The notes beneath the pieces are model-generated. The model saw only the letters and a program-made list of their open reading frames with translations. It had not been told where the DNA came from and did not search any database. A program made the position numbers and the translations under genes. Source: Pseudogracilibacillus sp037892545 (lineage in GTDB: Bacteria; Bacillota; Bacilli; Bacillales; Amphibacillaceae). From it: DNA of 64,000 nucleotides. Below are positions 9,228 through 16,176 of this stretch, piece after piece. The stretch covers positions 11,514-75,513 of the forward strand of contig NZ_JBBKBG010000009.1 of the NCBI RefSeq assembly GCF_037892545.1, read 5' to 3'. How positions within the stretch are numbered: the first letter of the stretch is position 1; every line of letters begins with the position of its first letter.

Positions 9228-10121
9228 TTGAATATATTAATGACTGGTGGGACAGGTTTTATCGGGTCTCATTTCATACAACGTTTAGTAACTGAAGGGC
9301 ATCATGTGTATGTTTTAACACGTCACCCTAAAAAACATAAAGATACAGAACATATTTCATATATAAGTTTCCGTTATTCGATGAAAAAATTACCTTTTAT
9401 TCATGCAGTGATTAATTTAGCTGGCGAATCTTTATTCGGTTTTTGGACGGAAGAAAAGAAAGAGAAAATTGTCGCTAGTAGAATAGCGGTAACAGAGAAA
9501 TTAACAAATATGTTAATGCAAATGAAGGAAAAGCCGGAAGTGTTTATATCTGGTTCTGCAATTGGATTTTATGGTACTGCTGAAGATACTATTTTTACAG
9601 AATATACGAAAAGACCTAGCGGTGACTTCCTTGGAGAAGTAACGAGCAAATGGGAACGTGCTGCTAAAGTTGCAGAAGATTTAGGAGTTCGTACCGTATA
9701 TGCTAGATTTGGAGTTGTGCTCGACAAGTATGAAGGTGCTTTACCACAAATGGCTCTACCTATAAAATTAGGTGTCGGTGGTACGATTGGTTCAGGAGAA
9801 CAATGGTTGTCATGGATTCATATTAATGATTGTGTCAATTTACTTTATTTCATTTTGAAAAATGACACAATGACGGGAGCGGTTAATATTACTGCACCAC
9901 ATCCGGTTCGTAATAAAGAATTTACAGCTAGCTTAGCTTCTATATTAAAACGCCCTAATTTATTCACCATTCCAACCCCAATTATAGGTAAGGTTGTTGG
10001 AGAAATGGGCCAATTAATTACAGAAGGGCAATATGTATTACCAAAAAAAGCGTTGCAACAAGATTTTATTTTCCATTACGAACATATTATAGATGCGTTA
10101 GAAAATATTTATCAAAAATAA
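9228..10121 (+). CDS. yfhF: TIGR01777 family NAD(P)-dependent epimerase (YfhF)
   Basis: 297-residue short-chain-dehydrogenase-like protein. The N-terminal Rossmann motif NILMTGGTGFIGSHF begins directly at the initiator, so the TTG at 9228 is needed to complete the first strand; the ATG at 9240 would remove it. Further motifs are NLAGESLFGFWTEEKK near residue 67, SGSAIGFYG near 108 and the C-terminal DUF1731-type segment VLPKKALQQDFIFHY. Divergent from recX, as in B. subtilis. Substrate unknown. Confidence 0.9.
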   Translation: MNILMTGGTGFIGSHFIQRLVTEGHHVYVLTRHPKKHKDTEHISYISFRYSMKKLPFIHAVINLAGESLFGFWTEEKKEKIVASRIAVTEKLTNMLMQMKEKPEVFISGSAIGFYGTAEDTIFTEYTKRPSGDFLGEVTSKWERAAKVAEDLGVRTVYARFGVVLDKYEGALPQMALPIKLGVGGTIGSGEQWLSWIHINDCVNLLYFILKNDTMTGAVNITAPHPVRNKEFTASLASILKRPNLFTIPTPIIGKVVGEMGQLITEGQYVLPKKALQQDFIFHYEHIIDALENIYQK

Positions 10122-10136
10122 AAAAGAATCTCCCCA

Positions 10137-10290
10137 TATAATTATAAGAGGTTGGGACAAATCAAACATAGATATCTAAAACACACTTGATCGCTTCGTG
10201 CGGTGCAAGAAATGGTTAGGTTAGCAACTGTCCATCATACAAACATACTTCTAATTTCTGCCCTCATTTTGTCTCAACCTCTTTATAATT
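10137..10290. repeat. Long inverted-repeat element A (GAGGTTGGGACA type)
   Basis: Arms of about 24 bp (ATTATAAGAGGTTGGGACAA at the left, TTGTCTCAACCTCTTTATAA at the right) enclose about 105 bp of unrelated sequence. It begins 16 bp after the yfhF stop codon, so it may act as its terminator. Similar architectures occur at 30521-30663 and 62827-62967. Confidence 0.65.
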
Positions 10291-10493
10291 GCTTATTTCC
10301 ACGTAATAAAACGGTCCGTAAGAAACCCCCTTTCTACATGCATTTTTTTCGTAAACTTACTACACATAAAATCCTCCTGTAAACCTTGATATATCAACGT
10401 TCCATGTCCTAATATTTTTACGTTTTTTTGACAAAAAAATGCTTCCCTTTTCTCCCTTTTCCGTGTTAAAATGAATTAACAAAAAAATAATGA

Positions 10494-10615
10494 CATAAGG
10501 GAAGGCAAATGGTGCGCCACCAGTTTACTGGTTCTAGTAGGTTCGATTCCTACCCCGAATTTATGTAGCTACTATCACTTAAATTCGTTGGGTGCCACCG
10601 AAACTTTTCCTTATG
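10494..10615 (+). ncRNA. Predicted compact structured RNA (candidate riboswitch or regulatory RNA)
   Basis: About 122 nt that folds by inspection into a closed multi-branched structure. The closing helix P1 is CATAAGGGAA (10494-10503) with TTTCCTTATG (10606-10615), 10 bp with one G-U. Inside are GGCA (10504-10507)/TGCC (10593-10596); a 5-bp hairpin ACCAG-TTTA-CTGGT (10519-10532); a perfect tRNA-like T arm GTAGG-TTCGATT-CCTAC (10537-10553); and an 8-bp stem CGAATTTA/TAAATTCG (10556-10563 with 10580-10587). GGTG at 10511 can pair with CACC at 10518 or at 10596, suggesting a pseudoknot or alternative fold. It matches no class I can name. The fold is manual and has no covariation support. Confidence 0.55.
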
Positions 10616-10616
10616 C

Positions 10617-10694
10617 ATGCACCCTTCCTATGCCTAAATGATGGTAGATACATCTGTCACTTTTGTAACAATCTTATCATGAAGGAGGGTGCAT
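10617..10694 (+). promoter_or_regulatory. RBS-sequestering expression platform upstream of GNAT gene
   Basis: Directly after P1 of the structured RNA, ATGCACCCTTC (10617-10627) is complementary to GGAGGGTGCAT (10684-10694). That segment contains the Shine-Dalgarno GGAGGG of the gene starting at 10699. The helix has 11 pairs with one G-U. An anti-Shine-Dalgarno strand abutting the closing helix is the usual layout for translational riboswitch control. Confidence 0.55.
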
Positions 10695-10698
10695 ACAG

Positions 10699-11256
10699 AT
10701 GCTAAAGAAACGTGAGTTACACGAAGTACCTGTATTATTTGAGTTATCTTCTCACCCTGACGTATATCCGTACGTCCGACATAAAGCTAAAACGAGCGAT
10801 GAATTTTATTTTTTAACAAAACAGTTATTAGAACAAGAAGATTTTGGGACATTAATATCGCGAACAATCATTGATGAATTCGAACAGCCAATCGGCACGA
10901 TCAATCTATATGATATTGAAAATAATAGTGGCTTTTTAGCTACATGGATTGGTAAACCTTATTTTGGAAAAGGATATAATAAGCTTGCGAAAGAAGCTTT
11001 TTTCGAAGAATTATTTTTCCTATCAACTATTGAAACCATCTTTATTAAAATTCGTAAATCGAATGCACGCTCCTTACGAGCGATTGCAAAACTAAACTAT
11101 GTACAATATGCGAACACTTTATATCCTGATGTTTATAACAATATCAATAAAGAAGAGGAAGTGTATGACCTATTTGTAATCACCAAAGAAAATTATTCAT
11201 CGTACGTTCAATTTGCTCAAGTCGGGGAGAGAGAAGAAGCGGAAGTCGTTTCTTAA
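10699..11256 (+). CDS. GNAT family N-acetyltransferase
   Basis: 185-residue acetyltransferase of the RimJ/RimL-like GNAT type. The N terminus LKKRELHEVPVLFEL, the strand ISRTIIDEFEQPIGTINLY near residues 54-72, and the acetyl-CoA pyrophosphate loop in GKPYFGKGYNKLAKEAF near 92-108 support this. The SD GGAGGG at 10684-10689 is 9 nt upstream of the ATG but lies in a predicted sequestering stem. A 4-residue acidic tail ends the protein. The substrate is not recognisable. Monocistronic, followed by a strong terminator. Confidence 0.85.
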   Translation: MLKKRELHEVPVLFELSSHPDVYPYVRHKAKTSDEFYFLTKQLLEQEDFGTLISRTIIDEFEQPIGTINLYDIENNSGFLATWIGKPYFGKGYNKLAKEAFFEELFFLSTIETIFIKIRKSNARSLRAIAKLNYVQYANTLYPDVYNNINKEEEVYDLFVITKENYSSYVQFAQVGEREEAEVVS

Positions 11257-11260
11257 ACAA

Positions 11261-11322
11261 AATCGTGAACTAAAAGAAACTTGTGAATTTACACAAATAA
11301 TCTTTTGGTTCACGATTTTTTA
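11261..11322 (+). terminator. Rho-independent terminator of the GNAT gene
   Basis: AATCGTGAACTAAAAGA (11261-11277) pairs with TCTTTTGGTTCACGATT (11301-11317) with one mismatch, followed by a T-run. It separates the GNAT gene from the next promoter. Confidence 0.82.
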
Positions 11323-11360
11323 TTTACACAGTTATATTCTTGTTATATAATATATATAAC
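11323..11360 (+). promoter_or_regulatory. Promoter and GntR operator of the DUF1648/ABC operon
   Basis: TTTACA (11323-11328), 17-bp spacer, TATAAT (11346-11351). A palindrome GTTATATA-N3-TATATAAC (11342-11360) covers the -10. Such a site is the expected target of the YtrA-type GntR regulator encoded immediately downstream, implying autorepression. Confidence 0.72.
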
Positions 11361-11382
11361 ACACAAACAAGAAGGTGATGAC

Positions 11383-11763
11383 ATGTACATTTCATTAGAT
11401 TTTGAATCAGAGGTACCTATTTATGAACAATTAAAAAATGAAATCATCATCGGCATTGCAAAAAAAGAACTCACGCCTGGTGAACGCCTTCCTTCTGTCC
11501 GGGCTTTAGCGAGTGATATTGGAATTAATTTACATACTGTGAATAAAGCTTATCAACAATTAAAACAGGATGGCTTTTTATTAATTCATCGTCAACGTGG
11601 TGTTGTCGTCCATCCCGACGGACCCGAAAAGGCAGATGAAATATATAAAAAGCAGTTACATGAAACATTAAAACCTTTAATTGCTGAAGCATTATGTAAA
11701 GAAATCGATCAAAAGGAATTATTTGCAATGATGACAACTATTTTTGATGAATTAGGTAGGTGA
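11383..11763 (+). CDS. GntR family (YtrA subfamily) transcriptional regulator
   Basis: 126-residue regulator. Winged helix-turn-helix at residues 10-75 with typical IYEQLKNEIIIGIAKKEL, LPSVRALASDIGINLHTVNKAY and the wing LIHRQRGVVVHP; then a short helical dimerisation tail, as in YtrA-type proteins that control ABC exporters. ATG at 11383 is preceded by AAGGTGATG. First gene of a five-gene operon. It probably represses its own promoter through the palindrome overlapping the -10. The inducer is unknown, though cell-wall antibiotics induce several relatives. Confidence 0.88.
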   Translation: MYISLDFESEVPIYEQLKNEIIIGIAKKELTPGERLPSVRALASDIGINLHTVNKAYQQLKQDGFLLIHRQRGVVVHPDGPEKADEIYKKQLHETLKPLIAEALCKEIDQKELFAMMTTIFDELGR

Positions 11764-11768
11764 ATAAT

Positions 11769-12869
11769 ATGATAACAGCGTTTTTTTATATAAGTATGCT
11801 CTTAATCATCGTATTTATTTTCAGTATTCTTCCATATATAACGAGGAAAACGGAGCAATTTGGTGTAACCATTCCATACAAAATTTATAAGCGGACAGAT
11901 TTAAAACAAATTAGAAAATCATATACTTTTTACACCATTTTACTAGGATTCATCATAGGATTGTTACAAATATGTTTACACATTTTCTTTGAAGAAACGG
12001 TGCAACATATCGGATTTACCATAAATACATTACTATTTATTATCCTCTCCTTTTTTGTATATCTACAATTTCATAAAAAAGTGAAAGCTATTAAAGCGAA
12101 GGAAAATTGGACAGTAGAGAAAAAACAGCGAACTGTTATCGATACTTCCTTTCATCATGAGAGAAATGTATTATCTAATTGGTTTTACCTCATTCCACTT
12201 GTTATAACAATCGGAACAATCTTATATACATTTTTCATGTACGATAAAATGCCAAATGAACTTCCAATGCATACAAATGTTAATGGAGAAGTTCGCTATG
12301 ATCCCAAAACACCATTTAATGTTCTACTGATGCCTGGAATGCAACTGTTTATGATTGGTTTGTTTTTCTTAATTAATATCATCATTAAAAAAGCAAAACA
12401 ACAAATTCACGCAGCAAATCCTAAGGTATCAAAAATACAAAACCAATTATACCGAAAAAAGTGGTCGCGCTTTTTATTTATTTCATGTGTTTTAATGGTA
12501 CTAATGTTTTCATTTATTCAATTAACGTTTATTCATCCTATATTTCAAAAATATGAAACACCAATAATACTCGTCATTATCGCCATCATTTTAATTGGGT
12601 CAATTGTCTTATCGATTCGAACTGGGCAAGGAGGTAGTCGAATTAAGATTGATGATGACCAAATAGATGATCGTATGATAGACCGTGATGAAGATGAACA
12701 TTGGAAGTTAGGACAATTTTATTTCAATAAAAATGACCCTTCCATTTTTATTGAAAAACGTTTTGGAGTTGGGTGGACGAATAATTGGGCACATCCGATT
12801 TCATGGATATTGTTGTTATTAATTATTGGTACAGCTATTGGTATACCTTTACTATTAACAAATCTTTAA
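11769..12869 (+). CDS. DUF1648/DUF5808 domain membrane protein (SdpI-related)
   Basis: About 366 residues with seven to eight hydrophobic segments. The DUF1648 signature MPNELPMHTNVNGEVRYDPK lies near residues 160-180 and the DUF5808 module (WKLGQFYFNKNDPS, KRFGVGWTNNW) near 310-345. DUF1648 occurs in SdpI, the immunity protein against the SDP toxin. ATG at 11769 has AGGTG at a suitable distance; a GTG at 11760 overlapping the gntR stop is an alternative. A role in envelope protection or sensing is inferred from family and operon. Confidence 0.78.
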   Translation: MITAFFYISMLLIIVFIFSILPYITRKTEQFGVTIPYKIYKRTDLKQIRKSYTFYTILLGFIIGLLQICLHIFFEETVQHIGFTINTLLFIILSFFVYLQFHKKVKAIKAKENWTVEKKQRTVIDTSFHHERNVLSNWFYLIPLVITIGTILYTFFMYDKMPNELPMHTNVNGEVRYDPKTPFNVLLMPGMQLFMIGLFFLINIIIKKAKQQIHAANPKVSKIQNQLYRKKWSRFLFISCVLMVLMFSFIQLTFIHPIFQKYETPIILVIIAIILIGSIVLSIRTGQGGSRIKIDDDQIDDRMIDRDEDEHWKLGQFYFNKNDPSIFIEKRFGVGWTNNWAHPISWILLLLIIGTAIGIPLLLTNL

Positions 12870-12882
12870 GGAGGAAAATATA

Positions 12883-13074
12883 ATGGATATTAATTGGAGT
12901 CTTATTGCACCACTACTTATTTTACAAGTAGTTTTAATGGTTGTTGCATTATTAGATATACGAAAAATGGAACAAACAAATGGACCTAAGTTTATTTGGG
13001 TTCTCATCATCATTTTTATTAGTACAATTGGTCCGATCGCCTACTTTATTTTTGGTAGAAAGGAATATGATTAA
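12883..13074 (+). CDS. yxlE: PLDc_N domain small membrane protein (YxlE-like)
   Basis: 63 residues with two membrane helices separated by a basic loop (DIRKMEQTNGPKFIW) and ending IGPIAYFIFGRKEYD, the hallmark of the phospholipase-D-nuclease N-terminal family. In B. subtilis the homologous YxlE sits in the sigY operon just before yxlF and yxlG, the same arrangement as here, where an anti-sigma-type role has been proposed. Strong AAGGAGG precedes the ATG. Its stop overlaps the next start (TAATG). The symbol rests on family and context. Confidence 0.8.
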   Translation: MDINWSLIAPLLILQVVLMVVALLDIRKMEQTNGPKFIWVLIIIFISTIGPIAYFIFGRKEYD

Positions 13075-14003
13075 TGTTTCAAATCAAAAATTTAACAAAG
13101 ACGTATGGAAAAACAACGGTTGTAGATGACGTCTCTTTTACATTAGAACAAAATCGTTGTATCGCCCTTATCGGTCCGAATGGTGCCGGTAAAACGACGA
13201 CATTGCGCATGTTAACTGGTGCCATAAAACGAACGAACGGAACATTCATAAAGACAGATCAAAAAGAGGCAGATATTCGAAAATATATCGGCTATTTGCC
13301 ACAAGAACCGACATTTTATCCGTGGATGACTGGCATACAATTTTTAACATATTGTGCCAACATTCATGAACTTTCTAAAGAATTGGCAAAAGAGCGAATT
13401 GATGAAGTTCTAAAACAAGTCGATATATACGATGCACGAAATAAACGAATTGGTGCTTATTCTGGTGGTATGAAGCAAAGATTAGGTATTGCTCAAGCAA
13501 TCATTCATAAACCTTTCCTACTATTACTGGATGAACCTGTTTCTGCACTAGATCCTATTGGGCGTCGTGACGTTTTAACATTGATGGAGCAATTGAAAAA
13601 AGAAATGACGATTTTATTTTCTACGCATATATTAAATGATGCAGATGAAGTGAGTGATGAACTAATTTTAATGCATCAAGGGAAAATTGTTGAATCTGGA
13701 AACATGGCCACATTACGAAAAAAATATGAAACTGCAATCATTGATATTCAATTTACCGAAAACAATGAGGTATATGAACAGCATCTTCGGGCATTGCCTT
13801 CTGTCATCGATATTAGTAAAAGTCGTTCGATGATGCATGTCTCAGTGACAGATATCGAGGATGCTCGTCGGGAAATTTTAGAAAAAAGTATGGCAGAACA
13901 TTGGCCACTTCACCATTTTGCTATAAATGAAGCATCGTTGGAAGATATGTTTATGAAGGTGGTGCAATCATGCAGTGGATCGCATTATTTAAAAAAGAGT
14001 TAA
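13074..14003 (+). CDS. yxlF: ABC transporter ATP-binding protein (YxlF-like)
   Basis: 309-residue ABC-2-type exporter ATPase. Walker A GPNGAGKTT near residue 34, Q-loop LPQEPTFYPWMTG near 75, signature YSGGMKQRLGIAQA near 130, Walker B LLLLDEPVSALDP near 152, H-loop FSTHILND. The C-terminal 90 residues form the regulatory extension usual in this class. The 3' end overlaps the permease gene by 34 nt, implying tight co-translation. Substrate unknown; the yxlEFG-like context suggests export or detoxification of a membrane-active compound. Confidence 0.88.
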   Translation: MFQIKNLTKTYGKTTVVDDVSFTLEQNRCIALIGPNGAGKTTTLRMLTGAIKRTNGTFIKTDQKEADIRKYIGYLPQEPTFYPWMTGIQFLTYCANIHELSKELAKERIDEVLKQVDIYDARNKRIGAYSGGMKQRLGIAQAIIHKPFLLLLDEPVSALDPIGRRDVLTLMEQLKKEMTILFSTHILNDADEVSDELILMHQGKIVESGNMATLRKKYETAIIDIQFTENNEVYEQHLRALPSVIDISKSRSMMHVSVTDIEDARREILEKSMAEHWPLHHFAINEASLEDMFMKVVQSCSGSHYLKKS

Positions 14004-14743
14004 GCGAAAATTGGCATAATAAAAAATTAGTTTGGGTACCACTCGTCTTTATTTTATTAACGATTATGGACCCGATTACGTATTATTATTTACCAGAAAT
14101 ATTAGAACATACTGGTGGTGTCCCAGAAGGAACTATCTTTGAAATACCTGAGATGCGTGCGGAAGATGTAGTAATGCTTAGTTTAGAACAGCTTGGCATG
14201 TTCGGTACGTTATTAGTCGGTTTTATGACGATGGGAACGATTGCTGGAGAGCGTAAATCAGGGACAATGGAAATGATGTTAGCTAAACCAATTCGTACGA
14301 ATCATTTCATTACATCCAAATGGGCTGCAAATGCATTGCTTCTTATCGGTGCGTTAACGATTGGATTAGCTTTTAGTATGTATTATATATCCATTTTATT
14401 TACGACATTGAACATCTCTACTATGATTGGTGTGATTGGTTTTTATAGTATATGGTTACTGTTCGTGTTATCGATTTCTATTTTTTATAATAGTTTTATT
14501 CGATCGCCGGGCGCTGTGCTTGGATGCACAATTTTTACGATTATGGTTTTGAGTACTATAAAGACTGTTTACGGACATAAATTGACTATGTTGCCAAACC
14601 AAATGGCGAACCATCTCGGTACATTTATCGAGGACAAACAAGTCCATACAGAGCTAATAGGAACATCTGCGATAACATTATGTGCAGTAATTATGCTCGT
14701 TATCGCTTCGATCATTCTCTTTAAAAGATCGGAAATGGTGTGA
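13970..14743 (+). CDS. yxlG: ABC-2 type transporter permease (YxlG-like)
   Basis: 257 residues with six membrane segments. Near residue 82 it has the ABC-2 coupling region TIAGERKSGTMEMMLAKPI, followed by the typical TNHFITSKW. Last intact gene of the GntR-led operon and partner of the overlapping ATPase. The ATG at 13970 lies inside the ATPase gene (GGTGGTGC upstream). Confidence 0.85.
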   Translation: MQWIALFKKELSENWHNKKLVWVPLVFILLTIMDPITYYYLPEILEHTGGVPEGTIFEIPEMRAEDVVMLSLEQLGMFGTLLVGFMTMGTIAGERKSGTMEMMLAKPIRTNHFITSKWAANALLLIGALTIGLAFSMYYISILFTTLNISTMIGVIGFYSIWLLFVLSISIFYNSFIRSPGAVLGCTIFTIMVLSTIKTVYGHKLTMLPNQMANHLGTFIEDKQVHTELIGTSAITLCAVIMLVIASIILFKRSEMV

Positions 14744-14744
14744 A

Positions 14745-14876
14745 CTAAATTTTATTTTTTTTATAAAATAGTAAAGTTAACACAAAAATATCATCATATA
14801 TATGTGCAGTCACTTCTCCACCTTGCTTTTGGAGAAGTTGCTGTACAATATGTAACCCTAATCCAAGTTGTCTATT
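14745..14876 (-). pseudogene. Remnant of a sensor histidine kinase C terminus
   Basis: The minus strand encodes NRQLGLGLHIVQQLLQKQGG and then EVTAHIYDDIFVLTLLF, a clear match to the G2 box and last strands of a HATPase_c domain (GLGL.IV..L...GG). Nothing upstream in this frame resembles a kinase: the reading frame runs back into the yidC terminator. So only about 44 codons of the 3' end of a kinase gene survive, with no start or SD. Confidence 0.65.
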
Positions 14877-14910
14877 CTTACAAACTATGTAATATGATAA
14901 CGTAATTTCA

Positions 14911-14953
14911 AAAAAGTGACATAAAACATTGAGCATGTTTCATGTCACTTTTT
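14911..14953 (-). terminator. Rho-independent terminator of yidC2
   Basis: AAAAGTGACATAAAACAT (14912-14929) pairs with ATGTTTCATGTCACTTTT (14935-14952) with one mismatch and a short loop, T-run on the minus strand, just after the yidC2 stop at 14962. Confidence 0.82.
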
Positions 14954-14961
14954 GTGTAAAT

Positions 14962-15771
14962 TTAAATAGCTAATTCATTTTGTTTTCTTTGTAATACAAT
15001 CTTCTTAATTATCAATGTTTGGATAATCACAAACAATCCACTTACTGCCCAATATAATGGTAATGCAGCAGGTAAAGTAAAAGAAATAATCCCTATCATT
15101 ATTGGAGACATATAGCTGAATAACATCATTTGTTTACGCTGTGCATCTTCTAACCCAATTAGACCAACTCTCGCTTGGACAAAATAAATTGCCATTGCAA
15201 TGAGCACAAATAAAATATCCGTTTCTCCTAAATTAAACCAAAGAAATGATTGTTCTGCGATTTCAGGTGTTCGTCTAATTGCATAATAGAAACCTATTAA
15301 AAACGGCATTTGTAACAAAAGTGGTAAACAACCAGTCATCATTTTAAATGGATGAAAATCATATTTTTCATAAAGCTCGCCTAGTTCTTTTTGTAATTGT
15401 AATGGATCGTTTTGATTATTTTTTCCTTTATATTTCGCCTGAATCTCATCCATCTCTGGTTTCATTAATTTCATTTTACTTTGGGATTCTTGGTTATTCA
15501 CGGATTGCTTTATGAAAAATGGCATTAATATAATGCGAATCACTATCGTAATTAAAATAATTGCCACCCCATAGTGACCGTGAAACCAACTTGCGACCAT
15601 TTTTATGAGCAATGAAAATGGATAAATAAAATAATGATCGAACATCCCGGTTGCTTGACTATCTATTGGATCAAGACTCATTGCACATCCCGATAATGTG
15701 AATAGTGAAAAAATAATGATGAAACTTAAACTAACTTTTTTAAAAAGTGTGAGTAAGTTGTTTGTAGACAT
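14962..15771 (-). CDS. yidC2: Membrane protein insertase YidC2 (YqjG-type Oxa1 family)
   Basis: 269-residue lipoprotein insertase. Signal peptide with lipobox LSGC (Cys near residue 29), then five membrane segments. The hydrophilic-groove arginine is in IVIRIILMPFF near residue 80, and a cytoplasmic helical hairpin (SKMKLMKPEMDEIQAKYKGK, then LYEKYDFHP) follows. Length fits Gram-positive YidC. The preceding ORF resembles MifM and a 13-bp hairpin overlaps the SD, so I assign it to the inducible YidC2 (YqjG) type. A constitutive YidC1 (SpoIIIJ) would be expected elsewhere in the genome. Confidence 0.88.
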   Translation of the reverse strand: MSTNNLLTLFKKVSLSFIIIFSLFTLSGCAMSLDPIDSQATGMFDHYFIYPFSLLIKMVASWFHGHYGVAIILITIVIRIILMPFFIKQSVNNQESQSKMKLMKPEMDEIQAKYKGKNNQNDPLQLQKELGELYEKYDFHPFKMMTGCLPLLLQMPFLIGFYYAIRRTPEIAEQSFLWFNLGETDILFVLIAMAIYFVQARVGLIGLEDAQRKQMMLFSYMSPIMIGIISFTLPAALPLYWAVSGLFVIIQTLIIKKIVLQRKQNELAI

Positions 15772-16091
15772 AATTGTCCTCCTCTTATTTTAATATGCTG
15801 ATTAAAATAAGAGTGAACGTCATCTTCTTTATCGTCTTTTTCAGTCATTCTTTTATATCTCATCACAAACCAATCCATAAACGATCCATTCGTTATGATC
15901 GGTTTTTCTATGTGTGCTAGATTTACTTTTACATGTTGGTGATCACTTTGAAATTCATACGCTTTTGTCAACATATGTTTGAAAACGAATTGACTAACAT
16001 ATGCAATCCCTAATGTAATCAACAATAATCCTACATAAAAATAAACCATGGAAACATCAACAAAAATATGATGGAATATATCTATAAACAA
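15726..16091 (-). CDS. mifM: MifM-like translation-arrest sensor peptide upstream of yidC2
   Basis: 121 residues from a TTG start with a strong GGGGGTGA site. One membrane segment near residues 14-35, then a hydrophilic stretch and the segment FMDWFVMRYKRMTEKDDKED near 71-90. This resembles, from memory, the B. subtilis MifM arrest region (W followed by a basic stretch, RM, then a run of acidic residues at which ribosomes stall). MifM senses YidC activity and induces yidC2. The frame reads through the SD-occluding hairpin and ends 45 nt inside yidC2, unlike a simple leader. Alternative: an unrelated small membrane protein translationally coupled to yidC2. Confidence 0.72.
   Translation of the reverse strand: MFIDIFHHIFVDVSMVYFYVGLLLITLGIAYVSQFVFKHMLTKAYEFQSDHQHVKVNLAHIEKPIITNGSFMDWFVMRYKRMTEKDDKEDDVHSYFNQHIKIRGGQLCLQTTYSHFLKKLV
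15778..15813 (-). promoter_or_regulatory. SD-occluding hairpin of yidC2
   Basis: On the minus strand a perfect 13-bp stem CTCTTATTTTAAT / ATTAAAATAAGAG (15813-15801 with 15794-15782) has a 6-nt loop. Its 3' arm ends in GAG, which is the start of the yidC2 Shine-Dalgarno GAGGAGG (15784-15778). The hairpin lies inside the 3' part of the upstream ORF, 5 nt beyond its acidic codon cluster, so a ribosome paused there would melt it. Confidence 0.78.
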
Positions 16092-16139
16092 TCTTACTCA
16101 CCCCCTTCATTTTCACGTTGTATATTACATTATAATTAA

Positions 16140-16168
16140 ATTTTACCAAACATTGTATACACGTACAA
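16140..16168 (-). promoter_or_regulatory. Promoter of the mifM-yidC2 operon
   Basis: On the minus strand TTGTAC (16168-16163), 17-bp spacer, TAAAAT (16145-16140), about 50 bp upstream of the TTG start of the arrest-peptide ORF. Confidence 0.5.
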
Positions 16169-16176
16169 TAATCGCT

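Noticed and set aside
10511..10560. tRNA gene, because of the perfect T-arm sequence
   Set aside because: No D arm, no anticodon loop of 7 nt, and no 7-bp acceptor pairing; the hairpin before the T arm has a 4-nt loop. The surrounding pairs define a different, larger fold.
10590..10615. T-box leader, because of GGGTGCCACCG
   Set aside because: The sequence only partly resembles the T-box (AGGGTGGNACCGCG), no specifier stem or following terminator was found, and the gene is not tRNA- or amino-acid-related.
14745..14936. Intact 63-residue protein
   Set aside because: Its first codons are the yidC2 terminator hairpin and the rest is a kinase fragment, so it is treated as a remnant.
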